A DNA stretch of 64,000 bases, taken from assembly GCF_022832375.1 (NCBI RefSeq), contig NZ_JALHLG010000003.1:186001-250000 (forward strand). Direction: 5' to 3'. The notes beneath the pieces are model-generated. The model did no database searches and was not told the origin of the DNA. It saw only the letters and a program-made list of their open reading frames with translations. A program made the translations under genes and the position numbers. Positions 27,782 to 38,236 of this stretch are shown here, piece after piece. Position 1 is the first letter of the stretch. Each line of letters opens with the position of its first letter. The DNA comes from Novosphingobium beihaiense. GTDB lineage: Bacteria; Pseudomonadota; Alphaproteobacteria; Sphingomonadales; Sphingomonadaceae.

Positions 27782-27800
27782 GGAACACCCGGGGTGTTCC
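27782..27800. promoter_or_regulatory. Perfect 19-bp palindrome before the lipoprotein gene
   Basis: GGAACACCC-G-GGGTGTTCC lies 13 nt before the lipoprotein start codon. It could be an operator or a hairpin that hides the ribosome site. No regulator gene is adjacent. Confidence 0.45.
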
Positions 27801-27812
27801 AGAGGGGCAGTA

Positions 27813-28220
27813 ATGCGACGTTCGATAGCGATTTTAATGTTACTTTCGTCAGGCTGCGTGAGCAACAGCTACATGGGAATTCCGCTCGCGCCCGGTAAAG
27901 CGGATGCTGGCGTACAAGAACTCGCAAAGCAGGCGCGCAACGGCGACAAACAGGCTCAGTTCCGCTTAGGCCTGGAATTCGAGCGCGGTTGTTTTCTGCC
28001 GAAAAACACGCACCTCGCTGAGAGATTATACCAACGGTCAATGCATCGGGACAAGATGGTCGAGGTTCCTGTCTACTTACCCGGCACGAGCGGCAATGCC
28101 GGTAGCATCTATCCAATGACCGTCGGAAGGCAGAACCCCAGTGTTTCCAAGAGCCAAATGGAATTTGAGACGATACGGTCAATAGCTGAAGCTAGCGCAC
28201 GGTGCCCTAATGACCAGTAG
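27813..28220 (+). CDS. Putative lipoprotein with Sel1-like repeat
   Basis: A 135-residue product. The N-terminus MRRSIAILMLLSSGCVSN looks like a lipoprotein signal, although the residue at -3 is Ser rather than Leu or Val. Residues about 30-70 (LAKQARNGDKQAQFRLGLEF) resemble one Sel1/TPR-like repeat. The start follows AGAGGGGC. It overlaps the next gene by 11 nt. Both genes are markedly AT-richer than the surroundings, suggesting foreign origin. Function unknown. Confidence 0.6.
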   Translation: MRRSIAILMLLSSGCVSNSYMGIPLAPGKADAGVQELAKQARNGDKQAQFRLGLEFERGCFLPKNTHLAERLYQRSMHRDKMVEVPVYLPGTSGNAGSIYPMTVGRQNPSVSKSQMEFETIRSIAEASARCPNDQ

Positions 28221-29055
28221 TCGAATTGTCAAAGCAGCCGCCGTGTGCCTACTTCTATTCCAAAGCGCGAATGCTTCTTCAGCGACGACGAGCGAAGCGC
28301 CGATCGATAAAGATCAGGCGCAATCTGCTGACAGATCAGTGGAATGGCTGTCGTCTTGTGAGGACTGTCCCGATTTTGTACCAGTGCCGGCGCCGCCCAA
28401 GGGGATGCGTAGAATAGCATATGCGGCTGTCTATGAATTGACGTGGTCTCAGTATCTGGCCTCTGTTGAGGATGGAGATTGCAAGTTTCCTCTTCATCAT
28501 AAAGCGGATGGCAGCGATTTTTCGCCTGACGAACGCCGTAAGTTCAATCTGAATTGGACAGCAAGCAAGTTGCGTCTGAGCGATGTCGCCTGCTTCAAGG
28601 CCTGGCTTCAGAAACGCCTTCCTGCCGGCTATTCTGTAGATACGCCAACCGCTCAGGAGTGGATTTGGCTTGCGAAGGCCGGGAGTGATAGTCCGCAATT
28701 TTCGTCAGAAAGCGCTAATCTCCTACACACGAGAATAATTGACAGCGACCCCACCCCGCCCCGGGTTCCAGTTCCGGACAGAAATTTCGCTCTCACCTGT
28801 GGCCCAGTCGGCCGCATGCCGCCGAATGCATGGGGATTATTCGACATGTTTGGCCAGCATCATGAAATCACCAGTGGAATCCGGAAGAAAGGGCCGTCAG
28901 GACGAGTGCTGGTTGTTGAGTTACGCGGAGGTTCCTGCCTCACGTCGGCTGCAAAGGTTCTCATTGATACTCCGTCCAATGCAGTGATGGAGAGCGATGG
29001 GGACAGAGTTATCGCTGAATACGCCGTCCGCCTTATTATTCTTAAAAATAATTGA
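28210..29055 (+). CDS. Exported, degenerate FGE/SUMF1-like protein
   Basis: A 281-residue protein with a signal peptide (AVCLLLFQSANA). Residues about 70-270 resemble the formylglycine-generating-enzyme/sulfatase-modifying fold: YELTWSQYLASVE (usual VTWxQY), GYSVDTPTAQEWIWLAKAG (usual RLPTEAEWEYAAR) and PNAWGLFDMFGQHHEITSG (usual NAWGLYDMHGNVWEW). The ends of these motifs are changed and the paired active-site Cys of true FGE are not obvious. It is therefore probably not the activator of the arylsulfatase at the left edge. It is in an AT-rich pair with the lipoprotein. Confidence 0.55.
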   Translation: MTSSRIVKAAAVCLLLFQSANASSATTSEAPIDKDQAQSADRSVEWLSSCEDCPDFVPVPAPPKGMRRIAYAAVYELTWSQYLASVEDGDCKFPLHHKADGSDFSPDERRKFNLNWTASKLRLSDVACFKAWLQKRLPAGYSVDTPTAQEWIWLAKAGSDSPQFSSESANLLHTRIIDSDPTPPRVPVPDRNFALTCGPVGRMPPNAWGLFDMFGQHHEITSGIRKKGPSGRVLVVELRGGSCLTSAAKVLIDTPSNAVMESDGDRVIAEYAVRLIILKNN

Positions 29056-29118
29056 GAGAAGCTAGAAAAAGTAAGGGAAGAGAACATCCTCCCCCTCCCC
29101 CCTTTTTTTCACCAACCC

Positions 29119-30861
29119 TCAGAACTTGCGCACTTCGATCCCGTACTTGCGGATCGCATAGCCGATCTGGCGCGGTGTCAGGCCCAGCATGCGCGCGGCC
29201 TTGGCCTGGACCCAGCCGGTCGATTCCAGCGCCCGCATCAATTCGCGCTGCCCGATCTTGACGTTGTCAGCCGGGGCGTCCTCCGGAGCGTCCCGGTCAA
29301 ACACGACATCCGCCTCCTCGTCCTCCCGTTCGGAATAAGTCCGCTCGGCGCGGGGCTGAACGATCGGGAACGGCGCCGACACTGCCGATTTCCACAAAGT
29401 CGCCGAAAGGCATTCGTCATTGCGGCAGGCAAAATCCCCCTCGCCAATGCGGTCTTCATGGGCAAGCGTAGCAGTGCGGCGGACGCAATTTTCCAGTTCC
29501 CGCACGTTACCGGGGAAATAACAGCTTTCCAGCACCCGCACCGCCGATGGCGAAAGCTGGTGCTCGGTATGGTGCTCCTCATCGAACCGGCGCAGGAATT
29601 CGCGCGCAAGCTGGGGAATATCTTCCCGCCGGTCGCGCAGCGCGGGCAGGCGCACCGACACCACATTGATACGGTAATAGAGGTCCGCGCGGAATTCGCC
29701 CTTGCTGACCATTTCCTCAAGATTGCGGTTGGTCGCGCAGACAAGGCGGACATCGACCTTGATCGTCTGCGTGCCGCCCACCCGCTCGAATTCGCCTTCC
29801 TGCAGGACGCGCAGCAGCTTGACCTGGAAGGCCGAACTGGTGTCGCCAATCTCATCGAGGAACAGGGTGCCGCCATCGGCCAGTTCGAAACGGCCCTTGC
29901 GCTGGGCGACCGCGCCGGTGAAGGCGCCCTTCTCATGCCCGAACAGCTCCGATTCCAGCACGGATTCGGGCAGCGCCGCACAGTTCAGCTTGATGAACGG
30001 CTTCTTGGCGCGCGGCGAGAAGTCATGCGTGGCCCGCGCGAACAGTTCCTTGCCCGTGCCGGATTCGCCGCGCAGCAGTACAGCCGAGTGGCTCCGGGCG
30101 ACACGCCGGATCTGCTGCAAGGCGTTCTGCAGCGCCGGGCTCGTGCCCACGATCCCGATGTTGGAAGCCTTGCCCTTCTTGCTGCTTCCGGAACTGGACG
30201 GATTGTCGCGGATGAGTTCCTTTTCCAGCATCCGCTGCTGTTCCATCAGCCGCTCGCGATCCCGCTGCACCATTTCCAGCAGGCGCACGGTCTGGCCGAT
30301 CAGATTGGCGACCATGGTGAGGAAGCGCACATCCTCGTCCGCGGCGTGATAGGTGGTGCTTTCGTCCCAGATCTGCTCGATCGTGAGCGTGCCCACCACA
30401 TCGTTGCGGTCCTTGATCGGCACGCCGATGAAGGATGCGCGGCTATGCTTGGGTTCCGGCCCTTCAAAACTCCAGCCCGGGAAGAGCGAGCTTTTCTGCA
30501 TATTCTGAACGACCACCGGCATGCCGGTGGTGAAAATGCGATCCACCGCCTGTTCGGGGATGCGCCCGAACCAGGCTCCCGCGCGTTCCTCGCGCCAGCC
30601 TATGCCCACGACATTGACCGGCGTACCGTCCTCGTCGAGCAGGGTCACAAGACCGTGACGCATATCCAGAAAGCTGGAAAGCAAGGTCAGTACATTGGCC
30701 AGCGTCGTTTCCAGCCGCCCGGGCACTGCGAGCACCTTGGAAATCTCGTACACACCGCGCAACGCCATATCGGCGCGCGTGTGGCTCGGCTGCGTGCTAT
30801 ATGTGTTCACGTATGATCCGGGCGGTAGGCCGTTCGAAGGGCTGATCACCTGACTGTCCAT
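29119..30861 (-). CDS. nifA: NifA, sigma-54 activator of nif genes
   Basis: Master activator of nitrogen fixation. The GAF domain covers about residues 40-195. The AAA+ domain has Walker A GESGTGKE (265-272) and the sigma-54-contact loop GAFTGA (312-317). A Fis-type HTH lies at the C-terminus (QAKAARMLGLTPRQIGYAIR). Cys 447, 459, 479 and 484 reproduce exactly the C-x11-C-x19-C-x4-C pattern of oxygen-sensitive alphaproteobacterial NifA, so no NifL is expected and none is present. It lies downstream of fixX across a 183-nt gap with only a weak sigma-54-like site. Confidence 0.96.
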   Translation of the reverse strand: MDSQVISPSNGLPPGSYVNTYSTQPSHTRADMALRGVYEISKVLAVPGRLETTLANVLTLLSSFLDMRHGLVTLLDEDGTPVNVVGIGWREERAGAWFGRIPEQAVDRIFTTGMPVVVQNMQKSSLFPGWSFEGPEPKHSRASFIGVPIKDRNDVVGTLTIEQIWDESTTYHAADEDVRFLTMVANLIGQTVRLLEMVQRDRERLMEQQRMLEKELIRDNPSSSGSSKKGKASNIGIVGTSPALQNALQQIRRVARSHSAVLLRGESGTGKELFARATHDFSPRAKKPFIKLNCAALPESVLESELFGHEKGAFTGAVAQRKGRFELADGGTLFLDEIGDTSSAFQVKLLRVLQEGEFERVGGTQTIKVDVRLVCATNRNLEEMVSKGEFRADLYYRINVVSVRLPALRDRREDIPQLAREFLRRFDEEHHTEHQLSPSAVRVLESCYFPGNVRELENCVRRTATLAHEDRIGEGDFACRNDECLSATLWKSAVSAPFPIVQPRAERTYSEREDEEADVVFDRDAPEDAPADNVKIGQRELMRALESTGWVQAKAARMLGLTPRQIGYAIRKYGIEVRKF

Positions 30862-31044
30862 GGCGGAAACCTCTCTTCCGTCAGGACATCTTCTCCCCAG
30901 GTCCTTATCGAGGATCCCGATCGCCTGCCGGGATTCGGACGTTGGAATGGAAAAGTCTCAAATTTCCGCCGATTCGACAAGCAATGAGTGCATTTCTCCG
31001 TAATTGATAACGGCTCGCAAGTGTAATTCCGCGAAGTACCGCCC

Positions 31045-31350
31045 TCAACCGAACTTGTAGAGGACGCCGAAACCACCGCGCGGATAGTTCCATTCGACTT
31101 CACCGGTCTTGCGCGTGACGATCCGGCAAGTGCCGCATTCCAGGCACCCGTCTGCGGCGACCTCGACCTGGCCGCTTTCGCTCTTCGAGTAGCAGCCCGC
31201 CGGGCACAACGTGACCATCGACAACAGACTTGCCGAAGGCGTCGTGTGCGGCCTGACCTTGATGTGCGGACGTCCCGCATCGACCAGATAGCGGTTCTGG
31301 AACAGCTTCTCTTCCACTTTGGCGCGCGGCGCCGTCATTACGTCACTCAT
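31045..31350 (-). CDS. fixX: FixX, ferredoxin-like protein
   Basis: A 101-residue ferredoxin that passes electrons to or from FixC in the electron-bifurcating FixABCX complex. It has the cysteine set TLCPAGCY and [12 protein letters not shown] and ends [10 protein letters not shown], both typical. It is the last gene of the iscA-to-fixX operon; the gene order nifW-fixA-fixB-fixC-fixX on the minus strand is usual for alphaproteobacteria. Confidence 0.95.
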   Translation of the reverse strand: MSDVMTAPRAKVEEKLFQNRYLVDAGRPHIKVRPHTTPSASLLSMVTLCPAGCYSKSESGQVEVAADGCLECGTCRIVTRKTGEVEWNYPRGGFGVLYKFG

Positions 31351-31386
31351 CTGCCTGCTCCTTTGTTTTATCGTATTACCAAGCGG

Positions 31387-32700
31387 TCAGCGCCAGGCGC
31401 GGACCACCCTGAAGGCATCGCCCATCATTCCCCACAGCGTGCGGGTCTCCCGGAAATTGCGGAAGATCGCCTTTTCCTTCGAAACCTTGTCGATCCCATC
31501 AACCCGGAACCAGGTCTGCATCGCCTGGCTGATCAGCTTGGGATAAGTGCCGAAGAAATTGCCCTTGTTCTTGTGCAACAGGTCCGGAATGCCCTTGTAT
31601 TTCTTGAGGTCCTTCATGACGAAGGTCTGACCCAGGCGCTTCTCGTACTCGGCAAGGTTCGCTGCGGTCATCTCTTCCCGCTTGCGGGTGAGCGAGACCA
31701 CCGTCTCCGCCGCGATACGGCCCGTGGTCATCGCCAGATTGGAACCCTCGCGGTGCACGGCGTTCACGAACTGCCCGGCATCGCCAACGACAATCCAGCC
31801 TGGTCCGGTGAGTTGCGGAATCGCCTTGTAACCGCCTTCGGGAATAAGGTGCGCGGCGTATTCCTTGCACTCCGATCCTTCCAGCAGCGGCTTGATCGAC
31901 GGATGGTTCTTGAAGGCTTCGAGCAGTTCGTTCGGGCTGGAATCGCTTTCCGCGAAGTCGGACACGATGCAGCCGATGCCGACCGAAATCGATTCCTCGT
32001 TGGTGTAGAGGAAGCCGGTTCCGGTCATGCCCTTGGTGATCGTGCCCATCGCCTCGATCACCACGCCTTCGTTGCCGGTGAGGTTGAAACGCGCCTCGAT
32101 CGTCTCGCGCGGCAGGAAGTGCATTTCCTTCACCGCCAGCGCCACGCTTTCGGGGGCGACTTCGTTGCGCAGGCCCGAACGCTGGCCCACCAGCCCGTTC
32201 ACGCCTTCGGCCAGAACCACGACATTGGCCATGATCGGCGCGCCCTGGCGATCGGTGCGCACGCCAATGACCTTGCCCGAGAGATCCTTGACCAGTTCAG
32301 TCACGGTGGTCTCGTAAAGCACCAGCGCGCCCGCTTCCTTCACCTTGGAGGAGAACCACTTGTCGAACTGCGCGCGCAGGATCGTGTAGCGGTTCGGCTT
32401 CTCCTCGTTGAAGTCGTCCGAACGGTAGTGCATGCCGGTGTGCGACTTGTCGTCCATCGTCCACATGCGCTGTTCGATCACATGGCGTTCCAGCGGCGCT
32501 TCGTCGCGGAATTCGGGGATGATCTTCTCCAGCGCATCGGCATAGAGGATCGCGCCCTGCACGTTCTTCGAGCCTGCATATTCGCCGCGCTCGATCTGCA
32601 GGACATTGAGCCCTTCCTTGGCCATCGTATAGGCAGCGGCATTGCCCGAGGGGCCTGCCCCCACGACGATGGCATCGAACGGTTTGCTGAATTCGCCCAT
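31387..32700 (-). CDS. fixC: FixC, electron-transfer flavoprotein-quinone oxidoreductase-like
   Basis: A 437-residue FAD protein. The dinucleotide-binding segment [20 protein letters not shown] is at the N-terminus, with a second FAD motif [20 protein letters not shown]. In FixABCX it is the quinone-reactive branch that lets NADH reduce ferredoxin or flavodoxin for nitrogenase. It lies 10 nt after fixB. Confidence 0.96.
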   Translation of the reverse strand: MGEFSKPFDAIVVGAGPSGNAAAYTMAKEGLNVLQIERGEYAGSKNVQGAILYADALEKIIPEFRDEAPLERHVIEQRMWTMDDKSHTGMHYRSDDFNEEKPNRYTILRAQFDKWFSSKVKEAGALVLYETTVTELVKDLSGKVIGVRTDRQGAPIMANVVVLAEGVNGLVGQRSGLRNEVAPESVALAVKEMHFLPRETIEARFNLTGNEGVVIEAMGTITKGMTGTGFLYTNEESISVGIGCIVSDFAESDSSPNELLEAFKNHPSIKPLLEGSECKEYAAHLIPEGGYKAIPQLTGPGWIVVGDAGQFVNAVHREGSNLAMTTGRIAAETVVSLTRKREEMTAANLAEYEKRLGQTFVMKDLKKYKGIPDLLHKNKGNFFGTYPKLISQAMQTWFRVDGIDKVSKEKAIFRNFRETRTLWGMMGDAFRVVRAWR

Positions 32701-32710
32701 GGGTTCCTCC

Positions 32711-33808
32711 TCAGCTTGCGAGACGGTTGACGCGCAGCCGCGCCGCGAAGGCGTCGGTCAGCGCGGGCAGCAGGGTGACGGCATCGGCCACGATGCCCAG
32801 ATGCGCGAATTCGAAGATCGGCGCATTGGGATCGGTGTTGATAGCGACGATGAGATCGGCGCCTTCCACCCCGACGCGATGCTGGATCGCACCCGAAATA
32901 CCGGCGGCGATATAGAGCTTGGGCCGGATGGTCTTGCCGGTCTGGCCGATCTGGCGATCCGACGTGATCCAGCCTTTCTGCACCAGCGGGCGCGAGCCGC
33001 CGTATTCGGCGCCCAGCACTTCGGCCAGTTCCTTCACAAGCTGGAAGTTTTCGGCAGAACCAAGCCCCAGACCGCCCGCCACAACGATATCGGCATAAGG
33101 CAGGTTCGCCTTGTCGGTATCGCGGTCGGCAATGAAGTCGAGCACTTTGGTGATGATATCTTCTTCGACCAGCTTGGGATCGAACTCGATGATCTTGCCG
33201 GTGCGGCCCTCTTCGCGATCCGGCATGGCCAGCACGCGCGGGCGCACCGTTGCCATTTGCGGGCGGTAGTTCAGCGTGAAGATCGTGCAGAGCAGCGATC
33301 CGCCGAACGTCGGGCGCGTCGCGGCCAGCGAGCCTTCGTCGTCGATGGCGAGTTCGGTGCAATCGGCGGTCAGGCCGGTCTGCAGCGTCGTCGCCACGGA
33401 GCCCGCCAGATCGCGGCCCAGATTGGTCGCGCCCAGCAGCAGGATTTCCGGCTTGTAGGTGTTGACCAGATCGGTGAGCACTTTGGTCGAGGTCTCGTTG
33501 CGATAGTGCTTCAGCGCCGGGTCCTGCACGATGTAGACGCAGTCCGCGCCATATTCGAAGCAGGCACTCGCCGCCGCGTCGAGGCTGGCCCGGTCGTCGC
33601 CCATGACGACAGCGCCCAGTTCCACGCCGCGCTTGTCCGCCAGCTTGCGGCCCTCGCCCAGCAGCTCGAACGACACCGAGTGGACTTCACCATGCTCGAT
33701 CTCCACCGCCACCCAGACGTGTTTGTACGCCTTGAAGTGCTCGGGCAGTTCCTTCTTGGTATTGGCCCTGCCGCCTCCGGCGGGAGCGGGTTTCTTCTCC
33801 TCGGCCAT
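32711..33808 (-). CDS. fixB: FixB, electron-transfer flavoprotein alpha subunit
   Basis: A 365-residue ETF-alpha-like subunit. The C-terminal FAD domain is visible ([60 protein letters not shown]). The ATG at 33808 ([13 protein letters not shown]) follows an AGGAGA-type site. The Pro/Ala/Gly-rich N-terminal tail is a little longer than in typical FixB. It pairs with FixA, 13 nt upstream. Confidence 0.95.
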   Translation of the reverse strand: MAEEKKPAPAGGGRANTKKELPEHFKAYKHVWVAVEIEHGEVHSVSFELLGEGRKLADKRGVELGAVVMGDDRASLDAAASACFEYGADCVYIVQDPALKHYRNETSTKVLTDLVNTYKPEILLLGATNLGRDLAGSVATTLQTGLTADCTELAIDDEGSLAATRPTFGGSLLCTIFTLNYRPQMATVRPRVLAMPDREEGRTGKIIEFDPKLVEEDIITKVLDFIADRDTDKANLPYADIVVAGGLGLGSAENFQLVKELAEVLGAEYGGSRPLVQKGWITSDRQIGQTGKTIRPKLYIAAGISGAIQHRVGVEGADLIVAINTDPNAPIFEFAHLGIVADAVTLLPALTDAFAARLRVNRLAS

Positions 33809-33821
33809 GAGCCTTTCTCCT

Positions 33822-34679
33822 TCAGACGTAGTGATGCGCGGCCTGTTCGAGCAATTCCTGCTCGACAGCCGGTGCTTTTGCGAAAATCGCCTCGACCAGC
33901 GCCGCGGCCTTGGCATCGGCTTTGCCTTCGGTCTCGACGATCTCGGCCTTGTCGGTGCGGGCGGTGGGCGCGAAGACCTTCTTCACGATGGTCGGCGAGC
34001 CGCGCAGGCCGCACTTGGTCAGATCCTCGATGCCGACAGCGGCGGCATTCCAGGTCACGACATCGGCGCGCGCCGCGATCAGCGCGTTCTCGATCGAGCC
34101 GCGGCGCATCTCGTTGCTCGCCTCCAGCATGGTGACAAGCACCGGCAGCCGGGTTTCCAGCACCTGCAGCCCGCCCTCGGCGCGGCGCTCCACCTTGATC
34201 GTGCCTGCCTCCGTGTCGGTCTCGACGATGCGGGCGATATAAGTAAGCTGGTTGTAATCGAGCCGCTTGGCGATGCCCGGGCCGACCTGGGCGGTATCGC
34301 CATCGATGGTCTGCTTGCCGGTGAAGACGATCTCCGGCTTGCCGAACTCTTCGGCCACTTTCTTCAGCGCCATGGACAGGGCGTAGCTCGTCGCCAGCGT
34401 GTCCGATCCGGCGAAATAGCGGTCGGTCAGCAGCACCGCGCGGTCGGCACCGAAGGTCAGCGCCTTGCGCAGCGATTCCGCGGCTGTCGGCGGCCCCATG
34501 GTCAGCACGGTCACTGTCGCGCCGAAGCGGTCCTTCAGCCGCAGCGCCTCTTCCAGCGCGAACAGGTCATAGGGGTTGATGATCGTCGGGACGCCCTGGC
34601 GCATGATCGTGTTCGTGACCGGGTGGACACGGATCTGCGCGCTGTCGGGGACCTGCTTGATGCATACGACGATATGCAT
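33822..34679 (-). CDS. fixA: FixA, electron-transfer flavoprotein beta subunit
   Basis: A 285-residue ETF-beta-like subunit beginning [20 protein letters not shown], with the family segment [20 protein letters not shown] and a [17 protein letters not shown] nucleotide-binding loop. It bifurcates electrons from NADH in the Fix complex. Its start is 2 nt after nifW, and the long open frame upstream is a nifW shadow. Confidence 0.95.
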   Translation of the reverse strand: MHIVVCIKQVPDSAQIRVHPVTNTIMRQGVPTIINPYDLFALEEALRLKDRFGATVTVLTMGPPTAAESLRKALTFGADRAVLLTDRYFAGSDTLATSYALSMALKKVAEEFGKPEIVFTGKQTIDGDTAQVGPGIAKRLDYNQLTYIARIVETDTEAGTIKVERRAEGGLQVLETRLPVLVTMLEASNEMRRGSIENALIAARADVVTWNAAAVGIEDLTKCGLRGSPTIVKKVFAPTARTDKAEIVETEGKADAKAAALVEAIFAKAPAVEQELLEQAAHHYV

Positions 34680-34681
34680 GG

Positions 34682-35059
34682 TCACTCTCCTGAGGGTGCA
34701 GGCTCGCCTGCGGATGTGGTCTGGCCGGACAGCTCCGCGAGCGGCACGAACGGACGGTTCGGTTCCGGCTTGGGTTCGATGGCTTCCTTGTGGACCTTGA
34801 AGACGCGTTCCTCGATCGGCGAGGACTGGACGAAGTCTTCGTAGGCCTGCGCCAGATGCTCGCGGCACAGCGTCAGCAGCGCGGTTTCGTCGGCACTGGC
34901 CAGCGCGCCTTCCACTTCGCTGCCGCGCAGGTACTGGCCCATGCGCCGCATGATGTGCAGCCGCGCCACGTGCACTACGGAAGGCTCGTAAGGCACGCCG
35001 AGGAAGGTGAAGAAATCCTCCGCGCTCGACAGGTTCTGCAGATCGTCAAGCAGGCTCAT
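34682..35059 (-). CDS. nifW: NifW, nitrogenase-protective protein
   Basis: A 125-residue protein with the NifW hallmark [20 protein letters not shown] and [13 protein letters not shown]. It associates with the MoFe protein and helps protect or mature it. The ATG at 35059 is chosen; the cysE frame overlaps it by 14 nt, a sign of tight coupling. The C-terminal tail is Pro/Glu-rich. Confidence 0.93.
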   Translation of the reverse strand: MSLLDDLQNLSSAEDFFTFLGVPYEPSVVHVARLHIMRRMGQYLRGSEVEGALASADETALLTLCREHLAQAYEDFVQSSPIEERVFKVHKEAIEPKPEPNRPFVPLAELSGQTTSAGEPAPSGE

Positions 35060-35822
35060 GGGTATCCTCCCCGCAATCGGGTTTGCGGCCCTCACGGTGG
35101 GCGTTCTCTCGATGGGCCCCCTCTCGATGGGCCAGGCGCATTTCCAGAAAATCGATCCGGTCGAGCAGTTCGGAAATCGCCTCGCCCACCGGATCGGGCA
35201 TCAGATGATGGTCGAGGTCGATCCGCCCGCCGATGCGGCGGCGCTCGGACGCCGCGCGGACCAGACGGCCGGGAATGCCCACCACGGTCATTGCCGGGGG
35301 AACCGGATCGACGACCACGCTGTTGGCCCCGACGCGCGCGCCCTTGCCCACGGTGATCGGCCCCAGGATCTTGGCACCGCAGCCTACCAGCACGCCGTCT
35401 TCCAGCGTCGGGTGGCGCTTGCCGGGAGACCAGCTCGTGCCGCCCAGCGTCACGCCGTGATAGAGCGTCACGTCGTCCCCGATCTCGGCCGTCTCGCCGA
35501 TCACGACGCCCGCGCCGTGATCGATGAAGAAGCGCCGCCCGATCATCGCGCCCGGGTGAATGTCGATATGGGTCAGCAGCCGCGCGAACCACGACAGAAA
35601 CCGCGCAGGAAACCGCAGTTTCGCGCGCCACAGCCGATGGGCGATACGGTGCCAGACGATGGCGTGGATGCCCGGGTAGGTCAGCACGACTTCGAGCCGG
35701 TTGTTGGCGGCCGGATCGCGCGCGGCCACGCAGCCGATATCCTCGCGCAGCATGGCGAAAAGCGAAAGACGGCGCGGCGGCGTGCTGGGCACGACCTGAT
35801 CGATCAGCGACGAATAGGGCAT
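35046..35822 (-). CDS. cysE: Serine O-acetyltransferase, nif-linked (NifP-like)
   Basis: Makes O-acetylserine, raising the Cys supply for Fe-S cluster synthesis. It has the left-handed beta-helix hexapeptide region ([20 protein letters not shown], then [20 protein letters not shown]) with the catalytic His. About 258 residues. The last 50 are charged and repetitive ([14 protein letters not shown]), unlike housekeeping CysE. The ATG at 35822 overlaps the nifV stop; a GTG at 35825 is an alternative. A second, housekeeping copy is expected elsewhere. Confidence 0.92.
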   Translation of the reverse strand: MPYSSLIDQVVPSTPPRRLSLFAMLREDIGCVAARDPAANNRLEVVLTYPGIHAIVWHRIAHRLWRAKLRFPARFLSWFARLLTHIDIHPGAMIGRRFFIDHGAGVVIGETAEIGDDVTLYHGVTLGGTSWSPGKRHPTLEDGVLVGCGAKILGPITVGKGARVGANSVVVDPVPPAMTVVGIPGRLVRAASERRRIGGRIDLDHHLMPDPVGEAISELLDRIDFLEMRLAHREGAHRENAHREGRKPDCGEDTHEPA

Positions 35823-36967
35823 CACACGATCCCTTCCGCCACGTCCGAACGACTGTAGATCAGCGCGAGTTCGGACAGTTCGACTGGCTGTTTGGTGCTG
35901 AGCGCACGGGCGCGAACATCGGCCAGAATGCGTTCCAGCCGTTGCTGGTCCGCCTCCAGCCCGATCGAGCGCAGGCTGGAACTGATCGCCGCGCGCCCGG
36001 AATGGCGCCCCAGCAGAATCCGCCGCTCGCGCCCGAAACGGGCCGGATCAAGCGCTTCATACGTGCCCGCGTCGCGCAGCAGGCCGGAAACGTGAATGCC
36101 CGATTCGTGCGAGAAGGCCAGCGAACCGACGATCGGCTTGTTATCCGGGATCGGACGGCAGGCTGCCTGCGCGACGATCTCCGCCAGATGCGCAAGCTGC
36201 ATGAGATCGACGCCGGTGGCGCAGCCCAGCGTCTCGCTCAGCCCCGCGACGACTTCCTCCAGCGGAGCATTGCCCGCCCGCTCGCCCAGCCCCAGCACGC
36301 AGACGCTGACATGGCTCGCCCCGCCGCGCACCGCGGCCAGCGTATTGGCGGTGGCGAGGCCAAGATCGTCATGGCCATGGAATTCCAGCTCGATATCGGT
36401 TTCCCGCGCCAGTTCGCGAAACAGATCGCAAGTGCCGAACGGATCGAGCACGCCCAGCGTATCGGCGAAGCGGAAACGATGCCCGCCCGCTTCCTCGATG
36501 GCGACAACTACACGCTTGAGGAAATCGGTATCGGCCCGGCTGGCATCCTCGCCCCCGATCGAGACGCGCAGCCCGCGATCGAGCGCGTAACCCACCATCT
36601 CCCCGATCCGCGCCAGCACGTCCGCCCGGCCGGTGCCGAACTTGGTGCGGATCTGGCGGTCGGAGACGGGGACCGAGAGGTGGACGCGCGAAACGCCGGT
36701 GCGGGCCGCCGCGTCGATATCGCTGCGGGTGGCCCGGCACCAGGGGATGATCTCGGCGGCCTGCGCCTGCGCGGCCATGGCCGCGATCGCCTCGACATCT
36801 TCCGGCCCCATCGCGGGCGTGCCGGCCTCGATCTCGTCCACCCCGGCCGCTTCGAGCGCGGCCGCGATCGCCAGCTTTTCCGCGAAGCTGAAAGCAACAC
36901 CCGGAGACTGCTCGCCGTCGCGCAGCGTGCTGTCGTTAACGATGACGCGGGGCTGATAGGCAAGCAT
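35822..36967 (-). CDS. nifV: Homocitrate synthase
   Basis: Condenses acetyl-CoA and 2-oxoglutarate to homocitrate, the organic ligand of FeMo-cofactor. The TIM-barrel start [20 protein letters not shown] and the metal-site segment [20 protein letters not shown] are clear, with [13 protein letters not shown] near the C-terminal region. At 381 residues it has NifV rather than 2-isopropylmalate synthase length. It lies in nifS-nifV-cysE order with a 27-nt gap after nifS. Confidence 0.95.
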   Translation of the reverse strand: MLAYQPRVIVNDSTLRDGEQSPGVAFSFAEKLAIAAALEAAGVDEIEAGTPAMGPEDVEAIAAMAAQAQAAEIIPWCRATRSDIDAAARTGVSRVHLSVPVSDRQIRTKFGTGRADVLARIGEMVGYALDRGLRVSIGGEDASRADTDFLKRVVVAIEEAGGHRFRFADTLGVLDPFGTCDLFRELARETDIELEFHGHDDLGLATANTLAAVRGGASHVSVCVLGLGERAGNAPLEEVVAGLSETLGCATGVDLMQLAHLAEIVAQAACRPIPDNKPIVGSLAFSHESGIHVSGLLRDAGTYEALDPARFGRERRILLGRHSGRAAISSSLRSIGLEADQQRLERILADVRARALSTKQPVELSELALIYSRSDVAEGIV

Positions 36968-36994
36968 GGTCCGGTTCCTCCTCAAACGACAGGG

Positions 36995-38197
36995 TCAGGC
37001 ATAAGACGGGTTGGCGGCGTGGTTCTCGCGCTCGCGCCAGAACGGTGACATCTCGCGCAGCTTGCCGATGATCCCCGGCAGCACTTCAAGCACGCGGTCG
37101 ACATCGGCATCGCCGTTTTCGCGGCTCAGCGAAAAGCGGATCGCCCCGAGCGCGGCCGTGTAAGGCACGTCCATCGCGCGCAGCACGTGGCTCGGCTCCA
37201 TCGATCCGGACGTGCAGGCCGAACCGGAACTGGCCGCCAGGCCTTCACGGTTCATGTTCGTCAGGATCGCCTCGCCCTCGACATATTCGAACACGACATT
37301 GGCGGTGTTGGGCAGGCGGTTTTCCGGGTCTCCGGTTACGAAGCAGTTGCCGATCCGCTGGAGCACCCCCTGTTCGAGCCGGTCGCGCAGCGCGGCAACG
37401 CGGGTCCGTTCGTCAGCCATGTGTTCGAGCGCGAGTTCGGCCGCCTTGCCGAGGCCCACGATCGCGGGCGCATTCTCGGTGCCCCCGCGCCGTCCGCGCT
37501 CCTGATGCCCGCCGCGGATCAGCGGGCGCACGCGGATGCCTTTGCGGACATAGAGCGCGCCGATCCCTTTGGGCCCATGCAGCTTGTGGCCGGAGAGCGA
37601 AAGCATGTCGACGGCGCTTTCGGCCAGATTGACCGGCACTTTGCCCACCGCCTGCACCGCATCGGTGTGAAACAACGCCCCCGCCTCATGCGCCAGAGCC
37701 GCCAGTTCCTCGACCGGGAAGATCGTGCCGGTCTCATTGTTGGCCCACATGATCGAGACGATCGCCGTCTTGGGGCCAAGCGCCTGACGATAGGCCTCCA
37801 TATCGAGACGCCCCCGGGAATCGACACCGATCAGGCGGACCTTGGCCCGTCCGGTCTTTTCCAGATGATCCGCCAGATTGAGGATCGCCGGATGCTCGAC
37901 AGCGGACGTCACAATCTCGTCGCGCCCCTCCTGCGTTTCGAGAGCGGAGAGCAGGGCCATGTTGTCCGCCTCGGTCCCGCCCGAGGTATAGACGATCTCG
38001 TGGTCGAACTTGGCCCCTAGAAGCCCCTGGAGCTGCTTGCGCGCCCGGGACACCGCCGCGCCCACCTCGGCCCCGAACATATGCGTGGAAGACGCATTGC
38101 CGAACTGCTCCGAGAAATAGGGGAGCATCGCCTCAACGGCCGCCGGATCGCACCGGGTAGTGGCGTTGTTGTCGAGATAGACGGGCGCGGGTTCCAT
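36995..38197 (-). CDS. nifS: NifS cysteine desulfurase
   Basis: PLP enzyme providing sulfur for nitrogenase clusters. It starts VYLDNNATTRCDPAAVEAML. The PLP lysine is in LSLSGHKLHGPKGIGALYVR and the persulfide Cys in AASSGSACTSGSMEPSHVLR. 400 residues, group I type. It lies between nifU and nifV. Confidence 0.96.
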   Translation of the reverse strand: MEPAPVYLDNNATTRCDPAAVEAMLPYFSEQFGNASSTHMFGAEVGAAVSRARKQLQGLLGAKFDHEIVYTSGGTEADNMALLSALETQEGRDEIVTSAVEHPAILNLADHLEKTGRAKVRLIGVDSRGRLDMEAYRQALGPKTAIVSIMWANNETGTIFPVEELAALAHEAGALFHTDAVQAVGKVPVNLAESAVDMLSLSGHKLHGPKGIGALYVRKGIRVRPLIRGGHQERGRRGGTENAPAIVGLGKAAELALEHMADERTRVAALRDRLEQGVLQRIGNCFVTGDPENRLPNTANVVFEYVEGEAILTNMNREGLAASSGSACTSGSMEPSHVLRAMDVPYTAALGAIRFSLSRENGDADVDRVLEVLPGIIGKLREMSPFWRERENHAANPSYA

Positions 38198-38236
38198 GGC
38201 GGGTTCCTCGGGCGGTCAGCGATCAGCAGCCAGGCA

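Noticed and set aside
28210..29055. FGE-like protein as activator of the arylsulfatase at the left edge
   Set aside because: The motifs are degenerate, the active-site Cys pair is not evident, the protein is exported, and the genes are 26 kb apart.
31015..31030. Sigma-54-like GC-N10-CC spacing upstream of nifA
   Set aside because: Only the -12 TTGC and the GG are right; the -24 box reads cggaat and no NifA site lies nearby. Not listed as a promoter.
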